Assembly: GCA_025359125.1 (NCBI GenBank)
Contig: JANYHI010000083.1
Location: 40,100 to 104,099, forward strand
Direction of reading: 5' to 3'
DNA: 64,000 nucleotides
DNA from: Cytophagales bacterium
GTDB lineage: Bacteria; Bacteroidota; Bacteroidia; Cytophagales; Cyclobacteriaceae
Shown here: positions 36,702 through 49,877 of the stretch, piece after piece
Layout: every line of letters begins with the position of its first letter
Position numbering within the stretch: the stretch's first letter is position 1
Made by a program: the position numbers and the translations under genes
Notes under the pieces: generated by a model
What the model saw: the letters and a program-made list of their open reading frames with translations, nothing else
What the model was told of the DNA's origin: nothing
Databases searched by the model: none

Positions 36702-39700
36702 TTAGATTTCTACTTCTTCCAACACAAAGGTAGGAGAAAATGTTCCAACCTCCGGTTTTTGTATCAGCTTTGATACTTGCTCGCTCAGCCAGCGAACTTC
36801 GAGCTTATCGGTAACTACACCAACCTCTACCAATCGTTTAAAATCACTGATTAGTTGATTAGTAGGCTTTATTCGAGCCGTTCGTGAAAGTAGTTCTGAT
36901 TGGATCGACTCGCTTTCATCTTTTAGGTAAAATCTCAAGGCAGCGTTTCCCGAATTCTTTTTGCATAGTTTGTCTAGCGTATCAATAAATTGGATGGTAA
37001 CATCTTGTACATTAAAGCGAAGTGCCAGACCATGAACTTTTTTAGAGGCCAACTCATTTAATAAATCCATAGACCGGATTTTGAATTCCAGATTCTGTTC
37101 GCCCCAGGATTTCCGGACAATGTTTCCTTCAATAAATAAAAACAAGCCTGGCATTAAGAACGATTTGAATTTTAAATAGTCATCGCTCCAAAGTACGATC
37201 TCATTTTTGCCGCTATAATCTTCCAAAAATAATTTCCCGAAAGGTCGGCCTGTTTTAGTCATGCGGTGTTCTACCGAAGCTACAATGCCACCCAGTTTGC
37301 ATTCTTTACCTTCATTGCCCTCTAATTCGGTAAGAGAAGAAACGGGAGTATTGCAGAAAGTCTCCATCTCAAATTTGAAATTATCAAGGGGATGTCCAGA
37401 TATGTAAACCCCCACTACTTCTTTTTCAAAATGAAGTTTCTCGATTTCACTGAATGGCTCGATGACATCTACTTTCGGCAATGGCATTTCCGTGCCAGTT
37501 GAACTTCCAAACAAACTTGCTTGTGCGCTCTGCGATTCTTGCTGCATCTTTGCAGAGTACTTGATCACTTTTTCTGTCAGTGAAATGTCACCCTCTTTTG
37601 CAGCAATGTATTGCCTGCGATGATATTCTGGAAAACAATCAAATGCACCTGAAAGAGCGAGGCACTCGAATGTTTTTTTGTTTACTGCGCGCTGACTTAG
37701 TCGCTTCGCGAAATCGAAAATATCTTTGAAAGAACCATGTGCATCTCGTTCCAAAATTATCGACTCAACGGCAGCATCGCCTGCGCCCTTAATCGCGCCA
37801 AGACCAAAACGAATTTGACCCTCTTTATTTACTTCAAAATAAACTCCCGATTCATTTACATGCGGCCCTAATACGTCTATATTTTGTTTTCTACAATCTT
37901 CAATAAAATAAGTAACACTATCTAAATTGCTTTGCGAGTGTGTGAGCACGGCTGCCATGTACTCTGCCGGATAATTGGCTTTTAGATAGGCGGTGTGGTA
38001 GGCAACTAGCGAATAGCAAGTTGAGTGTGACTTGTTGAAAGCGTATTGAGCAAAGGCCTCCCAATCTTTCCACACTTTTTCGGCAATGGCTTCGTCATGG
38101 TTATTTTTTTTGCAGCCTTCAATAAACTTGCTCTTCATTTTGTCGAGCACGTCTTTCTGTTTCTTACCCATTGCCTTACGGAGTACATCGGCATCCCCTT
38201 TCGAAAAATTGGCAAGCTTTTGCGAAAGCAACATAACCTGCTCTTGATAGACCGTAATTCCATACGTGTCTTTCAGGTACTCTTCCATCACAGCCAGATC
38301 ATACTTAATAGCCTCTCTGCCGTGTTTACGAGCTATGAAATTGGGAATGTATTCCATTGGCCCAGGACGATACAAAGCGTTCATCGCGATTAGATCTTCA
38401 AACTTATCCGGCTTCAAACTTTTGAGATATGCTTGCATCCCGTCCGATTCGAATTGAAACGTTCCAGTAGTTTCTCCTCGCTGATAAAGTTGATAAGTCT
38501 TTAAATCGTTGAGCGGAATTTTATCAATGTCGATGTGAATACCTTTTCGTTTTTGAATATTACGAATGGCAGTTGTTATAATGGTAAGAGTGGTTAACCC
38601 CAAAAAATCCATCTTCAACATACCTGCATTTTCTACCACACTGTTATCAAACTGCGTAACCAACATGGCAGAATCTTTCGAGGTAGATACCGGAACAAAC
38701 TTGGTTAAATCGTCTGGAGTGATGATGACACCACAAGCATGGGTGCCCGTGTTGCGTAACGATCCTTCTAAGATGATAGCTTGCTTTAATACTAATGCTT
38801 TAAGATCCGTTCCTTTTTTTACATCGTTGAGTTCTTTGACTTCTTCAAATGCTTTTGCCAGCGTTGTGCCTGGCCTTTCGGGAACTAGCTTAGCTAAATT
38901 ATTGGATTCTGTTAATGGCAATTCCATCACCCGCGCACAATCACGAATGGAAGATTTTGCCGCCATAGTGCCGTAGGTAATAATCTGAGCTACCTGATTG
39001 TGGCCATACTTTTGAATCACGTACTTCAATACTTTATCCCGACCTTCATCGTCAAAATCAATATCAATATCAGGCAGGGAAACACGATCGGGATTTAAGA
39101 AACGCTCGAAAAGTAAATCGTAAGCAATTGGATCAACGTTGGTAATTCCTGTACAAAAAGCAACTACCGAACCAGCAGCTGAACCACGACCAGGCCCAAC
39201 AGATACTCCCATCTCACGTGCTTTAGAAGTAAAATCCTGAACGATTAAGAAATATCCCGGGTAACCGGTTTTTTTAATAGTCTCTAATTCGAAATCAATT
39301 CTTTCTTTTATTTCTGCTGTTAATTCAGGATACCTCTTCTTCGCGCCCTCATAAGTTAAGTGGCGTAGGTAATCATCTTCCGTTTCAAATTCTTTAGGAA
39401 TACCAAACTTGGGAAGGAGAACATCGCGCTTCAATTCGTACTTCTCAACTTTGTCTGTAATCTCACTAATTGTTTCGATGGCAGCTGGCAAATCGCGAAA
39501 GAGAGACTTCATCTCGTCTTGCGATCTGAAATAAAATTGATTGTTGGGTAATCCATACCGGGTTCCCCTGCCAGAACCAATTGGTGTGGATTGAAATTCT
39601 CCTTCTTTAATGCACAATAATACATCGTGTGCGTTCGATTCTTCCTTCTCCAGATAAAAGCATTCGTTGGCCGCGAAATATTTTACATTGTATTTATTTG

Positions 39701-40988
39701 CAAACTTTAGAAGTGTTTCGTTCACTCGGTCTTCTTCTGGCATTCCGTGCCTATTCAACTCGATATAAAAGTCTTCGCCAAATAATTGATGCCACCATTT
39801 AAATGCTTCCTCCGCTTGTCGTTCTCCTACGTGCAAAATCAAATATGGGATTTCACCCGATAGACTTCCGGTAGTGGCAATTATACCTTCTTTATATTGA
39901 GTGATTAATTGTTTGTCAATGCGCGGATAAATCCCGTAGAGGCCTTCGATAAAACCTATTGAACTTAGTTTGGCTAGATTTTGATACCCAGCTTTGTTTT
40001 TCGCCAATAATACTTGTTGATATCTTTTATCGGGGTTGTCTTTTGTAAACTTTAATGTTTTTCGTTCTTCAGAAATAAAATATTCGCAGCCAACAATAGG
40101 CTTGATGTTATGCTTCAGCGCTTCACTTACAAACTTAAACGCACCATACATATTGCCAAAGTCTGTAAGGGCAATAGACTCCATGTTATTTGCTTTTGCT
40201 TTCGCGATAAGTTCTACCACATCTGGCACGGCTTGCAAAACGGAATACTGTGAATGTACATGCAGGTGAATGAAAGGCTTGTCGCTACTACTTATTTTAT
40301 CGCTGCTGCTATAATCAATTCCTTTTGCCTTGGTTCTTTTGGTTGAATTGCCTGCATTTAATGCAGGTGCTTCGTACTGAATTTGATCTAAAGTTGATGG
40401 GTCAAATGGAGCAACTACTCTATTCTTTATAAGGCCGAAAAAAGATTTTGCGGTAGCATCTACATCATACGCAGCATCGTGGGCATCTGGAAATTTGGTG
40501 CTAAACAATTTCTCATATAGCTCTGAAAGCTTTGGCATTTTTAACTTACCGCCTATTCCCCCTTGTAGTTGACAAAACTCGATAGATGAAAGACCTGTGT
40601 CTAGTCTAGGTAAATTAAGAAACCGCTCAGTAGTAAGATGGGCTCTTAATAATTCTGACCCAATGATTGAAATATCAAACTCAATATTATGCCCAACTAA
40701 TTGCTGGGTTCTTTCCAAGTCTTCGGCAAATTCTTGAAGAACTTGTTTTAGATCTTGCCCTTCTTCTAGCGCTCGCTGCGTAGAAATTCCATGTACTTGC
40801 TCTGCTTTAAAAGGAATATCAAAACCATCTGGCTGAATGATAAAATTTTGCTGTGATAAAAGTTTGCCCTTCTGATCGTGAAGTTGCCAGGCAAGTTGAA
40901 CCAGTCTGGGCCAATTTTCAAAATCTGTTAGAGGCGCGTTTTTATTTCGTGGGAGGCCGGTGGTCTCCGTATCAAAAATCAAATACAT
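36702..40988 (-). CDS. dnaE: DNA polymerase III alpha subunit with fused N-terminal 3'-5' exonuclease
   Basis: 1428 aa, longer than the ~1160-1200 aa of E. coli DnaE. Residues ~1-190 form a DEDDh exonuclease ([26 protein letters not shown]) like the epsilon subunit. After a linker comes the PHP domain ([11 protein letters not shown], ~240-520), then the polymerase core with PDIDIDFDD, a helix-hairpin-helix region, an OB fold ([19 protein letters not shown]) and a C-terminal domain. So replication and proofreading are in one chain. The replicative role is well supported; trxA follows after 25 bases. Confidence 0.95.
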   Translation of the reverse strand: MYLIFDTETTGLPRNKNAPLTDFENWPRLVQLAWQLHDQKGKLLSQQNFIIQPDGFDIPFKAEQVHGISTQRALEEGQDLKQVLQEFAEDLERTQQLVGHNIEFDISIIGSELLRAHLTTERFLNLPRLDTGLSSIEFCQLQGGIGGKLKMPKLSELYEKLFSTKFPDAHDAAYDVDATAKSFFGLIKNRVVAPFDPSTLDQIQYEAPALNAGNSTKRTKAKGIDYSSSDKISSSDKPFIHLHVHSQYSVLQAVPDVVELIAKAKANNMESIALTDFGNMYGAFKFVSEALKHNIKPIVGCEYFISEERKTLKFTKDNPDKRYQQVLLAKNKAGYQNLAKLSSIGFIEGLYGIYPRIDKQLITQYKEGIIATTGSLSGEIPYLILHVGERQAEEAFKWWHQLFGEDFYIELNRHGMPEEDRVNETLLKFANKYNVKYFAANECFYLEKEESNAHDVLLCIKEGEFQSTPIGSGRGTRYGLPNNQFYFRSQDEMKSLFRDLPAAIETISEITDKVEKYELKRDVLLPKFGIPKEFETEDDYLRHLTYEGAKKRYPELTAEIKERIDFELETIKKTGYPGYFLIVQDFTSKAREMGVSVGPGRGSAAGSVVAFCTGITNVDPIAYDLLFERFLNPDRVSLPDIDIDFDDEGRDKVLKYVIQKYGHNQVAQIITYGTMAAKSSIRDCARVMELPLTESNNLAKLVPERPGTTLAKAFEEVKELNDVKKGTDLKALVLKQAIILEGSLRNTGTHACGVIITPDDLTKFVPVSTSKDSAMLVTQFDNSVVENAGMLKMDFLGLTTLTIITTAIRNIQKRKGIHIDIDKIPLNDLKTYQLYQRGETTGTFQFESDGMQAYLKSLKPDKFEDLIAMNALYRPGPMEYIPNFIARKHGREAIKYDLAVMEEYLKDTYGITVYQEQVMLLSQKLANFSKGDADVLRKAMGKKQKDVLDKMKSKFIEGCKKNNHDEAIAEKVWKDWEAFAQYAFNKSHSTCYSLVAYHTAYLKANYPAEYMAAVLTHSQSNLDSVTYFIEDCRKQNIDVLGPHVNESGVYFEVNKEGQIRFGLGAIKGAGDAAVESIILERDAHGSFKDIFDFAKRLSQRAVNKKTFECLALSGAFDCFPEYHRRQYIAAKEGDISLTEKVIKYSAKMQQESQSAQASLFGSSTGTEMPLPKVDVIEPFSEIEKLHFEKEVVGVYISGHPLDNFKFEMETFCNTPVSSLTELEGNEGKECKLGGIVASVEHRMTKTGRPFGKLFLEDYSGKNEIVLWSDDYLKFKSFLMPGLFLFIEGNIVRKSWGEQNLEFKIRSMDLLNELASKKVHGLALRFNVQDVTIQFIDTLDKLCKKNSGNAALRFYLKDESESIQSELLSRTARIKPTNQLISDFKRLVEVGVVTDKLEVRWLSEQVSKLIQKPEVGTFSPTFVLEEVEI

Positions 40989-41180
40989 GAATTACAATAG
41001 TGGTTGAAAGCCGTAAAAATAGAATATACCAGTCAAGTCACCAACCCGTCCCATTTCTGGAATAGTTGAGTGATAATGGTACTTTTTTAGCTTTTTGAAT
41101 TCTTTAAACATCTGATAATCAGGGTTATTTTAATTTGGTGCTTTGTTGGATTATAGAGAATCATGTTCAATTTAATCCTT

Positions 41181-41288
41181 ATGAAATCCCTGTTCTCTAG
41201 AGTGCTGACTTTTATCCAAAAGGAGTGGTTTCTCCTTATTATGGTAGCAACGATCGCTTTGATCGTGACTCTCTTCGAACTTCTCTGA
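41181..41288 (+). CDS. possible small single-helix membrane protein
   Basis: 35 aa, below the ORF-track limit. It reads MKSLFSRVLTFIQKEW, then an 18-residue hydrophobic helix (FLLIMVATIALIVTLFELL). A basic N-terminus and one clean helix are typical of small membrane proteins. An in-frame ATG at 41163 would add six residues. A hairpin follows at 41315. No sequence evidence of a family; it may be chance, but the amphipathic start plus helix is unusual for random AT-rich DNA. Confidence 0.45.
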   Translation: MKSLFSRVLTFIQKEWFLLIMVATIALIVTLFELL

Positions 41289-41442
41289 TAGATATTAAAG
41301 AATGTATTTTGGATAAGCCTGTCTAGGCTTGGTTTGTTTAGGTATCGGGCTCTCGGGCTCGGTACCTTTCAAAAAGCATGTCTTTTATAGTCATATCCAT
41401 AATCATTTGCAATGCGCTGAATCATCTAACTTTAAAAGAGTA

Positions 41443-41473
41443 TTGTTTCGTAATTCTTTGCGGAGTATTTTTG
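41443..41473 (+). promoter_or_regulatory. candidate promoter of sdhCAB (TTG-N20-TATTTTTG)
   Basis: TTG at 41443-41445 and TATTTTTG at 41466-41473, 20 bases apart. This predicts a leader of about 105 bases before sdhC. Confidence 0.4.
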
Positions 41474-41587
41474 ATCGTATCAAAATATTTTTTTTTGCGA
41501 ATGAAATCTCCCCACCTTTCTCTCACACATAAGAATGATACTTCATGTGGAGATTTCAGGTGGCCACTAAAAACAAATTATTAACAC

Positions 41588-42262
41588 ATGAAATGGTTTA
41601 TTGATCTCTTTTCTAGTTCGATTGGTCGCAAAGTAGTGATGGCGTTGACCGGCCTGTTCATCATTTTATTTTTAGCAGTCCACCTGATTGGTAACCTTCA
41701 GCTTTTAAAAGATGATGGAGGCGAGGCGTTTAATGTATACGCCTATTTCATGACACACAATCCTCTCATCAAAACAGTTTCTTACGTTAATTATGCTTTC
41801 TTTATTTTTCATATGGTTTGGGCATTAATGCTCACCCGAAAAAATAAAGAAGCACGTGGATCCGAAGGATATTCCATTAAAAATGGCAGTGCTATTTGGT
41901 CTAGTCGTAACATGGGTATTTTAGGAACGATCATTCTGGCTTTTTTAATTGTGCACATGAGGCAGTTCTGGGGCGAAATGCACTTTGGTTCGATGCCTAT
42001 GAAAACGTATGATGGTCACGAGGTGAAAGATTTGTTTACCGTGGTAGGCACTGCTTTTAAAGAATGGTGGTATGTATTGGGCTATTGCATTGCCATGGCT
42101 GCTATTGCTTTCCACTTATGGCATGGTTTCGAAAGTGCTTTTCAAACGCTTGGCTTAAACCATATGAAGTACAATCCTGTTATTAGTTTTGTTGGAAAAG
42201 CATTTTCGATAGTGGTACCAGCATTGTTTGCGTTGATACCTGTTGTAATGTTTTTTGTTTAA
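41588..42262 (+). CDS. sdhC: succinate dehydrogenase cytochrome b subunit
   Basis: 224 aa with five membrane helices. His residues in LAVHLIGN, IFHMVW, LIVHMRQFW and FHLWHGF are placed to bind two hemes, the type B (diheme) pattern of Bacteroidota and epsilon-proteobacteria. It anchors SdhAB at the membrane and passes electrons to the quinone. First gene of sdhCAB, 39 bases before sdhA. Confidence 0.94.
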   Translation: MKWFIDLFSSSIGRKVVMALTGLFIILFLAVHLIGNLQLLKDDGGEAFNVYAYFMTHNPLIKTVSYVNYAFFIFHMVWALMLTRKNKEARGSEGYSIKNGSAIWSSRNMGILGTIILAFLIVHMRQFWGEMHFGSMPMKTYDGHEVKDLFTVVGTAFKEWWYVLGYCIAMAAIAFHLWHGFESAFQTLGLNHMKYNPVISFVGKAFSIVVPALFALIPVVMFFV

Positions 42263-42301
42263 CAGATCTTAAAAAATATTTCTAAAAATTAATCACTTAT
42301 C

Positions 42302-44224
42302 ATGAAGCTTGATTCAAAAATTCCGGAAGGCCCTTTAGCTGAGAAGTGGACTAAACACAAGTTCAATTTGAAATTGGTAAATCCTGCTAATAAGAGAAAG
42401 TATGAAGTGATTGTGGTAGGTACTGGTCTGGCTGGTGCTTCTGCTGCGGCCTCACTAGCAGAGTTGGGTTATAATGTAAAGGCATTTTGTTTTCAGGATA
42501 GTCCTCGTAGAGCGCACAGTATTGCCGCACAGGGTGGAATCAATGCTGCAAAAAATTATCAGAACGATGGAGATAGTATCTATCGGTTGTTTTATGATAC
42601 TATTAAAGGTGGAGATTACAGAGCGAGAGAAGCTAACGTTTATCGACTAGCGGAATCAAGTGTAAGTATTATTGACCAGTGTGTCGCACAAGGTGTTCCC
42701 TTCGCCCGTGAGTACGGTGGCTTGTTAGCTAACCGCTCATTCGGTGGCGCGCAGGTTTCAAGAACTTTTTATGCTCGTGGCCAAACCGGACAACAGTTAT
42801 TATTGGGTGCATACGGAGCATTGAATCGTCAGATTGCCAACGGCAAAGTAAAAATGTACAATCGTACTGAGATGTTGGATGTGGTTCTTGTAGATGGAAA
42901 AGCAAGGGGAATTATCACACGCGATTTGTTAACAGGTAAAATTGAGTCTCATAGCGCGCATGCTGTATTGCTTTGCACCGGAGGATACGGAAACGTATTC
43001 TATCTTTCTACCAATGCGAAAGGTTCAAATGTAACAGCCGCCTGGCGCGCACACAAGAAGGGTGCTTTTTTTGGCAACCCTTGCTTCACGCAAATTCACC
43101 CTACGTGTATTCCTGTTTCGGGAGATCATCAATCAAAGCTTACGCTGATGTCTGAGTCCTTGCGCAATGATGGGCGTGTATGGGTGCCTAAGAAAGCAAT
43201 GCCTGGCTTGAAAGGAATAGACGCAATGAAAGTACCAGAGGCAGATAGAGATTATTTCTTAGAAAGAAAATATCCCTCGTTCGGAAATTTAGTTCCACGC
43301 GATGTCGCTTCTCGCAATGCAAAAATTGTTTGCGATGAAGGAAGAGGAGTTGGTTCTGGCTTGGCCGTGTTCTTAGATTTTACAGATTCGATAAAGCGTG
43401 ATGGTGAAGATACCATTCGAGCCAAATACGGAAACTTGTTTGATATGTACGCTCAGATTACGGGCGAAAACCCATACAAGGGTCCAATGATGATTTATCC
43501 TGCTGTGCATTATACTATGGGCGGCCTTTGGGTAGATTATAATTTAATGACTAACATACCTGGTCTTTACGCATTGGGAGAAGCTAATTTTTCAGATCAT
43601 GGTGCAAACCGACTAGGCGCAAGCGCTTTGATGCAAGGGTTGGCAGATGGTTATTTTGTTATCCCCTACACTATCGGAGATTACCTCGCCAATATTGGCT
43701 GGGCAGATAAAATCGGAACAGATCATCCTGCATTCAATGAAGCCATGCAAAGTTCTACCGATAGAATGAATAAATTGGTAAACATCAAAGGCAAAAAGAC
43801 TGTAGATGAATTCCATCGCCAGTTGGGTTTAACCATGTGGGAGTACTGTGGCATGAGCCGCAGCGAGCAAGGATTGAAAAAAGCGAAGCAGATCATTCAG
43901 GATATTAAAAAAGAATTCTGGACAAACGTAAACGTGTTAGGAACTTCTATGGAGCTTAACCAAGAATTGGAGAAAGCTAATCGTGTGGCCGACTTTATTG
44001 AGTTGGGCGAATTGATGGTGGACGATGCGCTGGCTCGAGGCGAATCTTGTGGTGGACACTTTCGTGAAGAATCACAAACGCCAGAGGGTGAAGCTCTGCG
44101 CAAAGATGACGAGTATGTGTATGTGTCGGCTTGGGAATTTAAGGGCGAAAACCAGCCCGAAGAATTACATAAAGAAGAATTGAGATTTGAGAATGTGAAA
44201 CTTACTCAACGAAGCTATAAATAA
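42302..44224 (+). CDS. sdhA: succinate dehydrogenase/fumarate reductase flavoprotein subunit
   Basis: 640 aa. FAD-binding [19 protein letters not shown], the covalent-FAD His region [11 protein letters not shown], and catalytic segments IHPT and [10 protein letters not shown]. It oxidises succinate (or reduces fumarate) as part of the membrane complex. Length and sequence match the diheme Bacteroidota type. Confidence 0.96.
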   Translation: MKLDSKIPEGPLAEKWTKHKFNLKLVNPANKRKYEVIVVGTGLAGASAAASLAELGYNVKAFCFQDSPRRAHSIAAQGGINAAKNYQNDGDSIYRLFYDTIKGGDYRAREANVYRLAESSVSIIDQCVAQGVPFAREYGGLLANRSFGGAQVSRTFYARGQTGQQLLLGAYGALNRQIANGKVKMYNRTEMLDVVLVDGKARGIITRDLLTGKIESHSAHAVLLCTGGYGNVFYLSTNAKGSNVTAAWRAHKKGAFFGNPCFTQIHPTCIPVSGDHQSKLTLMSESLRNDGRVWVPKKAMPGLKGIDAMKVPEADRDYFLERKYPSFGNLVPRDVASRNAKIVCDEGRGVGSGLAVFLDFTDSIKRDGEDTIRAKYGNLFDMYAQITGENPYKGPMMIYPAVHYTMGGLWVDYNLMTNIPGLYALGEANFSDHGANRLGASALMQGLADGYFVIPYTIGDYLANIGWADKIGTDHPAFNEAMQSSTDRMNKLVNIKGKKTVDEFHRQLGLTMWEYCGMSRSEQGLKKAKQIIQDIKKEFWTNVNVLGTSMELNQELEKANRVADFIELGELMVDDALARGESCGGHFREESQTPEGEALRKDDEYVYVSAWEFKGENQPEELHKEELRFENVKLTQRSYK

Positions 44225-44230
44225 GTTATA

Positions 44231-44261
44231 GTTATTAGTTACTCGTTGAATAACTAATAAC
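44231..44261. repeat. perfect inverted repeat between sdhA and sdhB
   Basis: GTTATTAGTTA, nine bases, TAACTAATAAC: an 11-bp stem with no T-run. The first arm with its loop resembles the minus-strand sequence at 4935-4972. It may shape the mRNA between the two genes or be a leftover repeat. Confidence 0.6.
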
Positions 44262-44295
44262 CAATAATAATCATTAACTGACAACCAATAACCAG

Positions 44296-45066
44296 ATGAA
44301 AATCAAACTCAAAGTTTGGAGACAAAAAAATAAAGACACGAAGGGCGCATTTAAAACCTATAATGTAGATCACGCTTCGCCCGATATGTCATTTTTAGAA
44401 ATGATCGATGTATTGAACACCGACCTTATTAGAAAAGGAGAGGAGTCAATTGCATTTGATCATGATTGTAGAGAAGGTATTTGTGGAATGTGTAGCATGT
44501 ATATCAATGGACATCCGCATGGCCCTTTGCAAACTACAACTTGTCAACTTCACATGCGCACTTTTAAAGATGGGGAAACAATAACTGTAGAGCCTTGGAG
44601 AGCGAAAGCATTTCCTGTCATTAAAGATTTAGTGGTAGATCGTTCCGCGTTTGATCGCATCCAACAAGCGGGAGGTTATGTAAATGTAAATACAGGTGGC
44701 GTGCCTGATGCCAACGAAATTCCAATTTCAAAAAGAATTGCAGATGAAGCCTTTGATGCTGCAACTTGTATTGGCTGCGGTGCGTGTGTGGCGGCTTGCA
44801 AAAACGCATCCGCAATGTTGTTTGTGAGTGCAAAAGTTTCTCAGTTTGCATTGTTGCCGCAAGGCCAAGTAGAACGTATGGAGCGTGCTGAGAAAATGGT
44901 TGCTCAAATGGACGCAGAGGGTTTTGGTTCTTGCACTAACACCTATGCTTGCGAGGCGGAATGCCCGAAAGGAATTAAAGTTGCCAACATCGCTCGTATG
45001 AATAGAGAATATTTAGGTGCGATGATAACTTCGTATGATGCGAGCTCTGGCGGAGGAGGAGAGTAA
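44296..45066 (+). CDS. sdhB: succinate dehydrogenase/fumarate reductase iron-sulfur subunit
   Basis: 256 aa. [2Fe-2S] ligands in CREGICGMC, then [11 protein letters not shown] for [4Fe-4S] and CEAECPKG for the third cluster. It carries electrons from SdhA to SdhC. Last gene of the operon, closed by a terminator at 45088. Confidence 0.96.
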   Translation: MKIKLKVWRQKNKDTKGAFKTYNVDHASPDMSFLEMIDVLNTDLIRKGEESIAFDHDCREGICGMCSMYINGHPHGPLQTTTCQLHMRTFKDGETITVEPWRAKAFPVIKDLVVDRSAFDRIQQAGGYVNVNTGGVPDANEIPISKRIADEAFDAATCIGCGACVAACKNASAMLFVSAKVSQFALLPQGQVERMERAEKMVAQMDAEGFGSCTNTYACEAECPKGIKVANIARMNREYLGAMITSYDASSGGGGE

Positions 45067-45087
45067 ATGAGAGAATTATTTCAACAT

Positions 45088-45114
45088 AAAAAAACCAGCC
45101 TAGCTGGTTTTTTT
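45088..45114 (+). terminator. terminator of sdhCAB
   Basis: AAACCAGC / GCTGGTTT stem with short loop and seven T, 20 bases after the sdhB stop. Confidence 0.85.
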
Positions 45115-45295
45115 ATGAGTAATTGAATTGAACCCAGATTATATGTTAGAAAAAATAGCCCCGACATTTATGTCTGGGAGAAAATAAAAAATATATGTGG
45201 CTTTATCCCAATATAATTTTCACAAAAGCCAACTATCTTTCTATTTTTTTACCCCAACCTGACGGTTGAGGCGATTGCATAATCTGGTTTTAAGA

Positions 45296-46171
45296 CTATA
45301 CTCTAAAAATTTTATTGATTTTCTTTTGCAACAAAACCGAGGCCGGAACAAGTGGAAGCCTAACATGACCATTGCTAATATTCATCTGCTTCAGCAAATA
45401 TTTCAAACCAACCGGATTCCCCTCTTCGTACATGGGGCCGTTAATTTCTAAAAGTTTGAATTGTTCGGCTTGAGCTTTTTTATAATTTTCCGCGAAAGCG
45501 TATTCTTTAATTTTTTTGAATACCAGCGGATATGCATTAGCAAGAACAGAGATAACGCCTACACCACCAATTGCGTAAATTGAAAGAGTGAGCATATCAT
45601 CGCCAGAGATCAATAGAAAATCTTTGGGTTTGTTTTTTGCAATATTCATGCACTGCTCTATGTTTCCCGATGCCTCTTTAATGCCTATAATGTTTGAATG
45701 CCTCGCCAAACGCAAAGTTGTTTCAGCAGTAAGATTAGAAGCGGTTCTTCCAGGCACATTATATAAGATGATAGGAAGTGGACTCGCATCAGCGACTGCT
45801 ATAAAATGTTGATAGATTCCTTCTTGAGAAGGTTTATTATAATACGGACTAACAGATAAAAGAGCGTCTACGTTACCTAAATCTGTATCTCTAATTTCAT
45901 CAATTACGTTATGGGTACTATTGCCACCGATACCATATACAATAGGAAGATTCTTATTATTATTTTCAGTCACAAACTTCAATACACTTTTCTTTTCATC
46001 TTTCGATTGCGTAGCAGGTTCTCCTGTTGTTCCCATCACTACCAAGTAGTCCACACCTTTTGAAGTATGGTTAACCAATTTCTTTAATGATTTAAAATCA
46101 ATGGATCCATTTTCATTGAAAGGAGTTACTAATGCCACTCCGGTTCCGAATAGTTTCTTTGTATTAATCAC
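45296..46171 (-). CDS. dapA: 4-hydroxy-tetrahydrodipicolinate synthase
   Basis: 291 aa. Schiff-base Lys in IGIKEASGN; the substrate segment GTTGEPATQ and YNVPGRTASN with the catalytic Tyr are all present. It condenses pyruvate with aspartate semialdehyde in lysine and diaminopimelate synthesis. It follows the DUF6913-like gene by two bases, so the two are coupled. Confidence 0.95.
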   Translation of the reverse strand: MINTKKLFGTGVALVTPFNENGSIDFKSLKKLVNHTSKGVDYLVVMGTTGEPATQSKDEKKSVLKFVTENNNKNLPIVYGIGGNSTHNVIDEIRDTDLGNVDALLSVSPYYNKPSQEGIYQHFIAVADASPLPIILYNVPGRTASNLTAETTLRLARHSNIIGIKEASGNIEQCMNIAKNKPKDFLLISGDDMLTLSIYAIGGVGVISVLANAYPLVFKKIKEYAFAENYKKAQAEQFKLLEINGPMYEEGNPVGLKYLLKQMNISNGHVRLPLVPASVLLQKKINKIFRV

Positions 46172-46173
46172 AG

Positions 46174-46683
46174 CTATCGTATTTGCTTAGAATATTTGTA
46201 CATGGTTTCTATCAAGCCTTTGGTAGTTCCATTTTGCTCAATCATAAATTCGAAGAACTCACTTTCTAATTCATTATAGCGTCCTACCCGGCAATGTGCT
46301 TTGCTGTTTGCTAACAAGTTTAATACAAGCTGGTTGGAAGTAGTATCGATGTAGAATAAAAAGTCGAAAGGTGTTTGTGCGAAATTTTGTGCCTGATCAG
46401 AATTGATCCTTCCCCAGAAAGATAAATCTTCGATCGAAAAAAAGTCAAATAGAAATTCATAGTTCTCTTTTTTCTTGGGAAGAAATTCAAGCACTCTTAC
46501 CTTTTTTCCGTCTTGCTCGAGCAGATGAATTAGTTCTTTAATATCAGTGTGTTTTTGTTTGTCTTCTACTGTAAATAAGATTCCAATAGATTGTGCTTGT
46601 TTGTAAGGAATACTTGCGCGCAAATTTTCATTTTTTTTCAAAGCCGAGGTAGTGCGCATCTTTAAAAAACTCATCTTTAACAT
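46174..46683 (-). CDS. DUF6913-like hypothetical protein
   Basis: 169 aa, cytoplasmic, no signal peptide. Segments SIGILFTVEDKQKHTDIKELI, EDLSFWGRI and FDFLFYIDTTSNQLVLNLLANSKAHCRVGRYN fit a small Rossmann-like protein family found beside dapA and ligA in Bacteroidota (annotated, I believe, as DUF6913). Function unknown. Start could be Met 4 (MSFLKMR). It ends two bases before dapA. Confidence 0.7.
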   Translation of the reverse strand: MLKMSFLKMRTTSALKKNENLRASIPYKQAQSIGILFTVEDKQKHTDIKELIHLLEQDGKKVRVLEFLPKKKENYEFLFDFFSIEDLSFWGRINSDQAQNFAQTPFDFLFYIDTTSNQLVLNLLANSKAHCRVGRYNELESEFFEFMIEQNGTTKGLIETMYKYSKQIR

Positions 46684-46786
46684 AAGATTAAAAATTTTTA
46701 AATTTTGAATGATGAATTTTGAATTGAAACTGTATTAAACACCATCTTGGTTGCGAAATTCAACATTTAAAATGCAACATTCAACA
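46684..46786. other. AT-rich spacer with short direct repeats
   Basis: Low-complexity, with ATTTTGAATGATGAATTTTGAATT and CAACATT-type repeats. No gene or terminator seen. Confidence 0.4.
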
Positions 46787-49538
<2,752 letters not shown>

Positions 49539-49559
49539 ACTAATGAGAGTGAGAAATAT

Positions 49560-49823
49560 TTATGAATAAGCTTCTTGCAACTTGCTCATGAGCGCTACAT
49601 AGTGCGCCATTGCATCTTCTTTGCTAATACCTTTTTTGCCAGCCCATGCATCAAACTTGGCAATGGCTTTAAAGTCAAAACCTCCCGACCTGTCTCCGGT
49701 TACATCGCCCTCTGTAGCTTGTTTAAAAAGAGCGTAAAGATCCAATAGCTCTTCATTGGATGGTCTTTTGGCTAGTTCTTTTGACTTAGATACGGCTGTA
49801 TTGAAATCTTCTAGTAATGCCAT
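49560..49823 (-). CDS. acyl-CoA-binding protein
   Basis: 87 aa, the whole ACBP domain: four helices with LDLYALFKQATEGD and KFDAWAGKKGISKEDAMAHYV. It binds medium and long acyl-CoA esters in the cytoplasm. It lies 54 bases after gltA, separated by a 12-bp hairpin. Confidence 0.92.
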   Translation of the reverse strand: MALLEDFNTAVSKSKELAKRPSNEELLDLYALFKQATEGDVTGDRSGGFDFKAIAKFDAWAGKKGISKEDAMAHYVALMSKLQEAYS

Positions 49824-49837
49824 GTTTTTTTAGAGTA

Positions 49838-49871
49838 TTTAAAAGTCCATGAATGACCCTGGACTTTTAAA
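49838..49871 (-). promoter_or_regulatory. strong hairpin between gltA and the acyl-CoA-binding protein gene
   Basis: TTTAAAAGTCCA / TGGACTTTTAAA, a 12-bp stem with a 10-base loop. The following T-run is weak, so partial termination or an mRNA-stabilising stem are both possible. Confidence 0.5.
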
Positions 49872-49877
49872 ATAGTA

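Larger units (their letters stand above)
40989..41587. other. 599-base intergenic region between dnaE and sdhC
   Basis: Contains a possible 35-codon membrane peptide (41181-41288), a hairpin AAGCCT/AGGCTT at 41315-41330, a short direct repeat TCGGGCTC-TCGGGCTC near 41347, and a candidate promoter at 41443-41473. The longer ORFs of the track here are not convincing. Confidence 0.5.

Noticed and set aside
41329-41584. Two 67-68-aa ORFs in front of sdhC
   Set aside because: Overlapping frames in an AT-rich leader with no domain; the promoter match lies inside them.
45248-45272. CCTCAACC/GGTTGGGG hairpin near the dapA stop
   Set aside because: On neither strand is it followed by a T-run; it does not qualify as a terminator.
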